Source: Candidatus Heimdallarchaeota archaeon
GTDB taxonomy: Archaea; Asgardarchaeota; Heimdallarchaeia; Heimdallarchaeales; Kariarchaeaceae
Assembly: GCA_015523565.1 (NCBI GenBank)
Contig: WAKA01000009.1
Location: forward strand, 1 to 47,146
DNA length: 47,146 nucleotides
Reading direction: 5' to 3'
Shown here: piece by piece, positions 40,494 through 47,146 of the stretch
Layout of the letters: the number at the start of each line of letters is the position of its first letter
Position numbering within the stretch: the first letter of the stretch is position 1
The notes under the pieces: model-generated
What the model saw: the letters and a program-made list of their open reading frames with translations, nothing else
Databases searched by the model: none
Told to the model about the DNA's origin: nothing
Position numbers and translations under genes: made by a program

Positions 40494-43400
40494 TTACGGA
40501 TTTGGTAGTGTTATTATATCATCCTTAACCAAAATTTTCCTGTTTGTCTCCATTTCATTCATTAACTCCTCGTAATATTGCCTGGTTTTTGGTGATAACT
40601 TGACCCCAAATATCTGTGAAGAATGTTTAATAAGTTCCTTTCTAGAAATCATCCCACCAACAGTATCTATAATAATGAGAATTGATTTTTTCACCTCTTC
40701 TGGAAACACCTCTGTGATGTTTTCATAAACATGCTCTGCAAAACGAACTTTTCCATCCCATTTCCCATAAAAATCACTGTATCCGCTTATGCTTGCCAAA
40801 TAACTTGTCAATGTTCCTAAAAATCGTTTTGTTTTGCGTTTGATATCGAATATTTCCATCATCCGTTTCATTATTACGTTCCTATGGATTGGCTGTTCAA
40901 TTGAAATGATCTTTCTTATTATATCTTTCACAAACATCTGTCTCTCAAAAAAAAGGTCTCGATGGTATTTCATATTTGATTGGAACCGCTGATATGTTTG
41001 CAGTCTCCCCATTTCAAAAAGTATCGTTCGCAAACTCTTTTGTGGTTTTTGATCTCGTGTTTTTTCAATAAATTTCAAGATTTTATCATTATTCTGCCCT
41101 ATATTGTTTGGAACTTTGTCCTCTTTTTTTGACCCTGCTTTCTCTATAAAATCCACCAGCTTTTTCAGAGTTTCTTCCTTTGATGTAAACCAATCTGTTG
41201 ACCAAAGATGATACATGTTCCAACCCAAGCTTTCTAGAAATGACGGTCGTATCTTGTCCCTGTCCCTTGGAAACCTTGAATTAAGGTACGATGGATCATC
41301 ACACTCAATTCCGACAATGTATTTGTCTGGTTGTTTTTTATTTACAATTGCAATATGTACTCTATACGCCGCATTTCCGACATAGGTCTCCACTTCATAT
41401 CCCATCTTTTGAAGGCGGCTTGCCATATTGCTGACAAACTTGCTTTTTTGAATCTCGATCATAAACCCTTCTGGCTTAAGCATTGACATATTTCCTGTTT
41501 TGGCGAATTTCATGTAAGTAATTAGCTGTTTCAATCCCTTACTGCTACTTGAACTGTCATCTATCCCCAAGGGATCAAATGAGGCAAATATCCTATTATG
41601 GTATCTTGCACGGGTGATTGCAACATTCAACCGCCTTTCTCCCCCTTTCCGATTAATGGGTCCAAAATTCAATGACATCTTCCCATCTCTGTCTGGTCCA
41701 TAGCCGACTGAAAGAAAAATGAAATCTCTTTCATCTCCCTGCATGTTCTCTAAACTTTTGATTATGATCTCCTCCTCATTCTCTTCCATTAAAGAAAAAT
41801 AGTATTCCTGCAATTCCCCTTCTTCTTCCAATCTTGTATCAAATAAGTCCTGGATTAATTCCGTTTGCGGCAAATTGAATGCAATGACTCCCAACGAATA
41901 ATATTCCCCCTTCTCCTTGCAAGATTTCAGATGGGCTATCATGTGATCCACAACTATTTCTGCTTCCTTATGGTTTACCCTCTTTCCACCCTTGTCATAA
42001 ATCCCATCAACATAGATAAAACGCAATGAGGGTTCATTCCTGCCTTTCCCTTCTCTATAAGGGTCAGGAAATGTCACCAATTGGCTGTCATAATAATGAT
42101 AATTCGAAAATGTAATCAAATTCTCCCTACGTGACCTATAATGCCATTTAAGCATTGTTTCTGGAATCCCTGCCCCCAAGAATTCCTCTAGAATGCTCTC
42201 ATAGTGGTAGTATTCCTCATCTTCTTCTTCATCATTGTCCCTCATTGTTCGAAAGAATGACGTGGGTGGCATCTGCTTTTCGTCCCCCACCATAATTACC
42301 TGTTTTCCACGGGTAATGGCTCCAATCGCATCCTCTGGCGTCACTTGTGATGCCTCATCAAAAATGACCACATCAAAGAATGAGTTGAATTCATTGCAAG
42401 GCAGATATGTCGCAATAGATAATGGGCTCATGAGAAAACATGGGGTCAGACTTGTAATGTAATTCTTGCAAAGGGAAAAAATTTCCCGCAACGGACGTAT
42501 CCGTCTTTTCTTCAATGTTTCCCTTCTCAAGATTGATTGTTCACTGGTCTTGACTAAATTCATCATCTCTCTTTTCTTCTCTTTTCTCTCCAGCCTGTCA
42601 AGTATTATGCGAACTTGATTCATCCTTATCGTCTTCTGATCTCCCTCTCTCATCCACTTAATGAACATATCTTGCTTGTTTGGCACCATTTCCTGAAGGA
42701 TCTCATCACTTTGGATAATCGACGATATGACATCTTCAAAAACCCTTTTCTTAATGATGGGCTCTAAATTCTCATTCTTTGGTGAATACGTTTCGAAACT
42801 GGAGCCGAAATAATCTGAAAGCAACCATTTCGCCTTAAAATGCTTTACCGTATCCATGAAAAAAGACTTCTGATTCAATGCCTCACTCAACAACTCATGG
42901 TAGTCTTTGTTCAGTATGGTTTCAACCCTTCTACGTTTCATCAAAACTACATGCTCCTGGAACTCCCTCAAACTCTGTTTTGTCATTTCAATCTCCTGCA
43001 TCAGTTCTTGACCATTCCGTACGAACCTTTCCATCTCCTTGACAAATTCCTCAACATCATTCAATGCAATTTCCCTTGAAATCGGAAAATAGCCCTCCAA
43101 TTCATTGAACAATGCATCCATCTCTTGATACAGGTTTAAGTAGCTTTCAAACAGGTTCGACAGTTTCCCAACCCTGTCGAAAAAACTAGGCAATCCCCTC
43201 TCTTCCTGAATCCTATACGGTATCCCGATCTTTTCCAAGGAAATGCCTCCCTCTATCCGTTTCAACACCCTTTTTGCCTTTTCCTCGAACTCTGGTTGAA
43301 GAAAATTCAATTCCAGTTTTTCAATCCCCAATCTTTCCATCTCATTCTTCAATTTACTAAACACATTCCTCTCAGGAAATACCCTGCGCATATATCTCCA

Positions 43401-45380
43401 ATGACGATAATATGCAGGTTTGAAAAAACGGCTTATCCCTTGGTACTTCTCCTCGTTTTCAATAATCTGGGTGATGTCCGCAACTAATTGCTCTGGCTTA
43501 AATGGATTGTCCCTGATAAATTCCAATACCAATTGTGCTGTTTCAACCCTTTTATCCCTCAATTTTTCAACTAAGGGCAAAATCTCACGTAAATCCCCCT
43601 GAATGGTTTTGAGCTCTTCCAATAATTGATGATAGTCACCTAGCCTCTCCAAGGAAACAACTGGGAAATCATATGAAACCTCATTTTTGATGCTCCCTCT
43701 TATCCCCTCCATTTTCCCATGGATTGTGCAGATTCTATCACTCACAACAATCTTTCTTGGCATCTGCCCCACATCAAAGGCAACCCCGTATTCCCGTTTG
43801 AATGCATCAATTGAATTGAGTGTATGCCCCAACCTTTGAAAAAGTGCCTCTAGGCTCTTTACAATTGCCTTTGCATCCATCTCCCTAAAATACTTGATAC
43901 CCAAATCCTTGAACAAATTTTCCTGATCGTTCACATATCCTGTGCTGGAATAATCCCTTGCCGCCGCAAAAATCGACATCATCTCGGTTTTGCTCCTCGG
44001 AACCCGCAAAACCCTTAATTCAAAGTCATCATAGTGCTCCAATTCAGAATACATCCCGATCATGTCATACAATGTCCAATCATCAATCATTCCCCGACGA
44101 CCAATTCTTTCCAGATATGCCTCCATTTTTTGCATGGTTCTGTCCAATGCCCGATAAATGTCATCACTGATCGGTGGATGGTTCACAGCAAGCCGCTCCA
44201 CACGCGCTAAAGTATCCAAGACCTCCTTCTTGTTCGACAAATGGGAATGCAACTCAAGACAAAAATGCCCCAAATTCACCTGATCCAACCTTGACTTTAC
44301 AACTTTCAATGCGGCCATCTTTTGAGACACAAACAGAACACGCTTGTCCCTGGCAATGAACTCTGCAATGATGTTTGCAATTGTCTGGCTCTTCCCAGTT
44401 CCCGGCGGTCCGCGAATCACCATTGATTTTCCTTCCAACGCATTGTGAATGGCAATCATCTGGGATGAATCGGCATCCAGCACTATATGCCGACTGTATG
44501 ACGGCATTCTCACAAGATCCCCCTCAAAGATTTTCTGCAGGACTATAGGTTCCTTCTCAATCATTGCCAACCTGCGGACAATCGGATGGTTGGCAAACAC
44601 ATCCAACTCATCCATTTCCTTGTATAGAGATATTCTACTGAAACTGAAAAGATCCAAAAAAACCTTGTCCATGATCTCCCATTCCCCCATGCCCGGCGCT
44701 TTTTCCAGATGCGCCCTTATCTTCTCAACATAGCCACGGTAGGTGTCCCCCTCCATGAATGGCGGTAGCTTAACCCCATAGTCCAACTTCAATCTTTCCG
44801 ATAATGACTCATTGACCACAGTCTCATCCTCATCCTTTAGTCGCAAGGAATATTGCTGGTATGGACGATTGTACAGCAACTCAACTTGCACAAACACCAA
44901 CGGAGAGAAGTTTACCTTTCCCTTGTCTGGCTCTTTCCACTTGAGAAGACCAAATGCCAAATACATCACATGAATCCCGCGATCACGCAACATTGTTTGG
45001 TTTCTCGCATTCAATCTCTTCAATTGCCGCCTCAAATCTTCATCCATCTGGTTGGTGATCAACGAAAACGGTGGAAGATCACTTCTCAAAGCCTCAACCT
45101 TCTGCATGTGTTGTCGCTTGATGTGTTCCCTCCTTTCTTCCTCCTTCAACCCCTCTGTTTCCTCAGGAGTAGGGGAATAGACTGGAATGAACTTCATGCT
45201 CTCATCCGCAAGCATCTTTCCGAAAAGAATTTCCGCACTTGGAGCAACAATCTCCACCCTTCTCTTCCGCAACGGATTATAATAAATCTGGGGGTTTCTT
45301 CGACTCAAGTCAAGCAAACGGCGTTTCCAATCCCTAAGCTTTTTCAAAAGAACTTGGTAGTTGTCATCCCTCTCAAACAT
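40494..45380 (-). CDS. DUF4011 / SF1 helicase / Vsr-like nuclease / DUF3320 protein
   Basis: Large defence-type helicase-nuclease. DUF4011 is at the N-terminus (LRDWKRRLLDLSRRNPQIYY). Walker A GPPGTGKS lies near residue 326, Walker B FDEASQVTPEDA near 1010 followed by MVGDEKQMPPTSFF, an MLKWHYRSRRENLI motif, and motif VI RRLNVAITRARYH near 1255. The MTES_1575/Vsr-like nuclease (about 1310-1410) has GIECDDPSYLNS and RDRDKIRPSFLESLGW, with acidic and Arg residues kept. DUF3320 (about 1530-1600) follows. Between the Walker motifs is a ~600-residue helical insert. ATG 45380 is preferred over TTG 45386. Homologous families occur in defence islands; target not known. Confidence 0.88.
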   Translation of the reverse strand: MFERDDNYQVLLKKLRDWKRRLLDLSRRNPQIYYNPLRKRRVEIVAPSAEILFGKMLADESMKFIPVYSPTPEETEGLKEEERREHIKRQHMQKVEALRSDLPPFSLITNQMDEDLRRQLKRLNARNQTMLRDRGIHVMYLAFGLLKWKEPDKGKVNFSPLVFVQVELLYNRPYQQYSLRLKDEDETVVNESLSERLKLDYGVKLPPFMEGDTYRGYVEKIRAHLEKAPGMGEWEIMDKVFLDLFSFSRISLYKEMDELDVFANHPIVRRLAMIEKEPIVLQKIFEGDLVRMPSYSRHIVLDADSSQMIAIHNALEGKSMVIRGPPGTGKSQTIANIIAEFIARDKRVLFVSQKMAALKVVKSRLDQVNLGHFCLELHSHLSNKKEVLDTLARVERLAVNHPPISDDIYRALDRTMQKMEAYLERIGRRGMIDDWTLYDMIGMYSELEHYDDFELRVLRVPRSKTEMMSIFAAARDYSSTGYVNDQENLFKDLGIKYFREMDAKAIVKSLEALFQRLGHTLNSIDAFKREYGVAFDVGQMPRKIVVSDRICTIHGKMEGIRGSIKNEVSYDFPVVSLERLGDYHQLLEELKTIQGDLREILPLVEKLRDKRVETAQLVLEFIRDNPFKPEQLVADITQIIENEEKYQGISRFFKPAYYRHWRYMRRVFPERNVFSKLKNEMERLGIEKLELNFLQPEFEEKAKRVLKRIEGGISLEKIGIPYRIQEERGLPSFFDRVGKLSNLFESYLNLYQEMDALFNELEGYFPISREIALNDVEEFVKEMERFVRNGQELMQEIEMTKQSLREFQEHVVLMKRRRVETILNKDYHELLSEALNQKSFFMDTVKHFKAKWLLSDYFGSSFETYSPKNENLEPIIKKRVFEDVISSIIQSDEILQEMVPNKQDMFIKWMREGDQKTIRMNQVRIILDRLERKEKKREMMNLVKTSEQSILRRETLKKRRIRPLREIFSLCKNYITSLTPCFLMSPLSIATYLPCNEFNSFFDVVIFDEASQVTPEDAIGAITRGKQVIMVGDEKQMPPTSFFRTMRDNDEEEDEEYYHYESILEEFLGAGIPETMLKWHYRSRRENLITFSNYHYYDSQLVTFPDPYREGKGRNEPSLRFIYVDGIYDKGGKRVNHKEAEIVVDHMIAHLKSCKEKGEYYSLGVIAFNLPQTELIQDLFDTRLEEEGELQEYYFSLMEENEEEIIIKSLENMQGDERDFIFLSVGYGPDRDGKMSLNFGPINRKGGERRLNVAITRARYHNRIFASFDPLGIDDSSSSSKGLKQLITYMKFAKTGNMSMLKPEGFMIEIQKSKFVSNMASRLQKMGYEVETYVGNAAYRVHIAIVNKKQPDKYIVGIECDDPSYLNSRFPRDRDKIRPSFLESLGWNMYHLWSTDWFTSKEETLKKLVDFIEKAGSKKEDKVPNNIGQNNDKILKFIEKTRDQKPQKSLRTILFEMGRLQTYQRFQSNMKYHRDLFFERQMFVKDIIRKIISIEQPIHRNVIMKRMMEIFDIKRKTKRFLGTLTSYLASISGYSDFYGKWDGKVRFAEHVYENITEVFPEEVKKSILIIIDTVGGMISRKELIKHSSQIFGVKLSPKTRQYYEELMNEMETNRKILVKDDIITLPNP

Positions 45381-45403
45381 ATTCAATAGCTAAACTTGTT
45401 CTT

Positions 45404-45418
45404 CCACAATTAAAAAGT
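45404..45418 (-). promoter_or_regulatory. TATA box of the helicase-nuclease gene
   Basis: Read on the minus strand, CTTTTTAATTG is centred about 31 bp upstream of the ATG at 45380, fitting a leaderless or near-leaderless transcript. Confidence 0.4.
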
Positions 45419-45493
45419 TAGTGCATGCCATCCCTTCTTGGAATGTCCCTCCTTTTGGAAAGGTTAATATGTACCCTGTCCAATGCGCTACAA

Positions 45494-45976
45494 ATGGTAA
45501 ACATAAGACTCTTCAAAACCAGCGACACGGACGATGTAATCAGGGTGGCAAGGAAGGCTTGGTTCCATACCTATAAGGACATCTTCTCCAAAGAGAAAAT
45601 TGAAGAGCTTCTCTCAATCTTCTATGACCCAATTCATCTCGTTGAAGGAAACACCCTGAAGCATTCCTTCTGGGTAGCAGAAACAGATGGGAAAATCATT
45701 GGCTATGTCACCATTGGTCTGGAAAACGGGGAAATGAAACTGTTCAGGATATACTTGGATCCCGATTACATTGGAATGGGCATCGGCTCAAAACTCCTGC
45801 AAACCGCAGAGACATTCATGAGACAACATGGAATAACCAAATACTACCTTGAGGTGCATCCCAAAAACACTCTTGGACTTTCCTTCTACAAACGGAAAGG
45901 ATTTGTCCAGTCAAGCAGGCAACCCACCGACTGTTCCTCCGAATGTGAACTGGTGCTTGAAAAAACGCTGGATTAA
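45494..45976 (+). CDS. GNAT-family N-acetyltransferase
   Basis: Acetyl-CoA-dependent acyltransferase. The fold is clear: VNIRLFKTSDTDDVIRVARK start, acceptor-side WVAETDGKIIGYVTIGL, the acetyl-CoA loop GMGIGSKLLQTAE and the terminal YLEVHPKNTLGLSFYKRKGF. The start at 45494 is chosen because the family begins there; TTAATATG about 28 bp upstream fits a leaderless start. The additional 23 codons upstream (from 45425) do not look like the fold. Substrate unknown. Divergent from the helicase gene, 113 bp apart. Confidence 0.82.
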   Translation: MVNIRLFKTSDTDDVIRVARKAWFHTYKDIFSKEKIEELLSIFYDPIHLVEGNTLKHSFWVAETDGKIIGYVTIGLENGEMKLFRIYLDPDYIGMGIGSKLLQTAETFMRQHGITKYYLEVHPKNTLGLSFYKRKGFVQSSRQPTDCSSECELVLEKTLD

Positions 45977-46048
45977 TCATCACCCCATTCCCAAATCCCT
46001 TTACATGAACTCCTTTGTATTCCTTCAATAATCAACGATCTGCAAAGC

Positions 46049-46058
46049 ATTTTTATTG
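46049..46058 (+). promoter_or_regulatory. TATA box of the unknown small-gene operon
   Basis: CATTTTTATTG lies about 26 bp before the ATG at 46080, which has no ribosome-binding site, as expected for a leaderless first gene. Confidence 0.4.
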
Positions 46059-46079
46059 CGAAAACTCCTTATTTTCCTT

Positions 46080-46306
46080 ATGGGATTGTGGAGTCTTATT
46101 GTACAGTTCACAAAGGCAACTGGTGTTTTTGCCATTGCCGGAAAATCCGCAAATTTTGTAAAAGGCATTCCCCATTTATCAAGGGGCAGGAGATCCAATC
46201 TGGAACCAAAAGATATGTAGAAAGGGCTGAATATATGCGAAAACTTTCCGAAGATTTCCATGGGGCGACCAAATCAACGTTCAACAAAATGGGGAAAAAG
46301 AAATGA
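46080..46306 (+). pseudogene. small unknown protein, frameshifted
   Basis: ATG at 46080 opens MGLWSLIVQFTKATGVFAIA and stays open for 46 codons, then stops. The real continuation seems to be in the next frame (IQSGTKRYVERAEYMRKL), ending at 46306 in an ATGA overlap with the next gene. One extra G in the GGGG run near 46186 would join both halves into a 75-residue protein. Either a sequencing deletion or a genuine frameshift; the parts look like a short hydrophobic N-terminus and a helical C-terminus. No family recognised. Confidence 0.45.
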
Positions 46307-46521
46307 CGAAGGAGAAGAAAAGCAAGATCAAGGAACGGATTGATGCCCAAAGCTTCGGTCTTGGATACAAAGACGCAATGGAAATGGAGAAAAAAAATCT
46401 CGAGAAAGTCAAAAAAGAATATGAGATTGCAAAGAAAATCAACAAGGAAACCAAGGAACTCATAGAAAGGATGAAGAGTTTTGCCAAAGCCAAGAAAAAA
46501 CTGAAGGGGAGAAGCCGATAA
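46303..46521 (+). CDS. small lysine-rich coiled-coil protein, unknown
   Basis: 72 residues, very basic and helical (KKNLEKVKKEYEIAKKINKE), ending KKKLKGRSR. Start ATG overlaps the stop of the previous frame (ATGA), and its own TAA overlaps the next ATG (TAATG at 46519-46523). This tight coupling argues for a real gene although no family is recognised. Confidence 0.55.
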   Translation: MTKEKKSKIKERIDAQSFGLGYKDAMEMEKKNLEKVKKEYEIAKKINKETKELIERMKSFAKAKKKLKGRSR

Positions 46522-46985
46522 TGCGCAGGAAATTTGTGACTGACGAATACCGAAAAGGACAGGAAGCATTCAAGAATTCCAAAGAATATGAGGAAATACT
46601 CCAACAGATGGAAGACATGAACCTTGAAATGAACAACGAACTTGACGAAATCGAGGCGCTTATCCAAACTCTCTCAAAAGCAGAAAGGGAAGAGCTCATG
46701 AAAAGATTTGAAATGAAACAAGAGCCGAAACAAATGGAACAGAATACGAGGAAATTGATAAAAAAAGATACACTGACATGGTTATCACGCGCCCGCAGGA
46801 AATACGAAATCATCTTCTCAAATGTCACAATCGTTGAACATGACAAGTATGTGGAAATCGTCGCTGTAACCGACGACAACTCTGTCAGACAGATGAGAAT
46901 TAGGGGAAACAAGAATGAGGATCTCCTAAGGGAACAGCTTGCCGAACAGAACATCCGAAAGACCAAGAAGATCGTGAACCGTTAA
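46521..46985 (+). CDS. coiled-coil protein, unknown
   Basis: 154 residues. The first ~85 residues are helical and charged (NSKEYEEILQQMEDMNLEMN, LSKAEREELMKRFEMK). The last ~70 look like a mixed alpha/beta domain (RARRKYEIIFSNVTIVEHD, KYVEIVAVTDDNSVRQMRIR). No family recognised. Translationally coupled to the lysine-rich gene. Third gene of an operon that sits next to a helicase-nuclease and a mobile element. Confidence 0.6.
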   Translation: MRRKFVTDEYRKGQEAFKNSKEYEEILQQMEDMNLEMNNELDEIEALIQTLSKAEREELMKRFEMKQEPKQMEQNTRKLIKKDTLTWLSRARRKYEIIFSNVTIVEHDKYVEIVAVTDDNSVRQMRIRGNKNEDLLREQLAEQNIRKTKKIVNR

Positions 46986-47043
46986 TAATAAGTGGTCGAA
47001 AATCTAGCCAAACCTTTCCAAATGCGTTTTTTCAAACCAAACC

Positions 47044-47146
47044 ATGTATATTGGAATTGGACAAGCAAGCAGACTATTAGGTGTCTCCGTCACAACAATG
47101 AGGAGGTGGGATAGAAGCAGGAAATTTTCTACAGACAGAAGGAAAC
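47044..47146 (+). mobile_element. 5' end of IS607-type serine recombinase (MerR-like HTH), cut by window edge
   Basis: The first 34 codons read MYIGIGQASRLLGVSVTTMR then RWDRSRKFSTDRRK. This is the MerR-type winged helix that begins IS607-family TnpA serine recombinases ('LLGVSxxTLRRWxxxGK'). The catalytic Ser domain lies beyond the window. A MerR-family regulator cannot be excluded from this fragment. It marks a likely mobile element at the right border of the accessory region. Confidence 0.55.

Noticed and set aside
44853-45389. 178-codon plus-strand frame inside the helicase-nuclease gene
   Set aside because: Lies antisense to the conserved DUF4011 region and shows no protein-like pattern.
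45425-45493. N-terminal extension of the GNAT protein from the first ATG
   Set aside because: The 23 residues do not fit the family, and the TATA spacing supports ATG 45494.
46088-46306. 72-codon frame from GTG as a complete gene
   Set aside because: Its first half is a Cys/His-rich shadow of the frame from 46080; only the second half looks genuine, hence the frameshift call.
1-47146. tRNA, rRNA or CRISPR loci
   Set aside because: No cloverleaf-like GTTCRANNC segments, rRNA-like sequence or regularly spaced repeats were noticed in the intergenic regions on reading by eye; a tRNA scan was not possible.

Overview
The window reads as a stretch of an Asgard archaeal chromosome, most likely Heimdallarchaeia-like; the class is an inference. 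Archaeal identity rests on a glycerol-1-phosphate dehydrogenase (archaeal lipid stereochemistry), archaeal/eukaryotic-type ribosomal proteins eL10-type uL16 and uS7, TATA boxes 25-31 bp upstream of many start codons that lack a ribosome-binding site (leaderless genes), and an EF-1A carrying the 'eocyte/eukaryote-type' segment after G3. A Rab/Ras-like small GTPase with all five G motifs points to Asgard. The DNA is AT-rich.

Layout. 86-4760: an FtsX-type ABC exporter (double permease plus two different ATPases), meeting an M28 peptidase head-on with overlapping 3' ends. 5785-9659: FKBP isomerase, two tandem PRC-barrel-like proteins, a PAC2-family protein ending in a proteasome-docking-like tail, and an aldo/keto reductase. 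9759-11611: 3-hydroxyacyl-CoA dehydrogenase, methylmalonyl-CoA epimerase-like protein and a minimal biotin ligase, together suggesting acyl-CoA/propionyl-CoA metabolism. 11663-13914 (minus): YaaA-like, DUF2203 and G1P dehydrogenase. 13993-20073: a complete branched-chain-amino-acid-type ABC importer, with the binding protein divergent from livF-livH-livM-livG. 20285-21607: an aminotransferase, a plausible partner for amino acid import.

22860-29645 is largely informational: EF-1A, a secreted subtilase, then on the minus strand a very long TrmB-like coiled-coil protein followed by uL16 and uS7. 29790-35604 carries Asgard-style regulatory or unknown genes: a HEAT-like protein, an HTH-phosphoribosyltransferase regulator, a thioredoxin-V4R-V4R fusion, and a small GTPase next to a coiled-coil/proline-rich protein.

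From about 37.3 kb to the end the window looks accessory. It holds a small zinc-ribbon protein, a cluster of ATAAC/GTTAT operator-like half-sites, an IbrA/IbrB-like pair (PAPS-reductase-fold plus ParB-like), a gene-free 480-bp gap with an internal TATA box and a hairpin plus T-run (possible small RNA), a 1630-residue DUF4011/SF1-helicase/Vsr-like nuclease typical of defence islands, a GNAT acetyltransferase, a coupled operon of unknown small coiled-coil proteins, and the first 34 codons of an IS607-type element protein at the right edge. The IbrAB-like pair beside the helicase-nuclease is the best candidate for an undescribed system. The structured leader of the binding-protein gene and the TrmB/coiled-coil gene ahead of ribosomal proteins are the next most interesting. 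No rRNA, tRNA or CRISPR array was seen.
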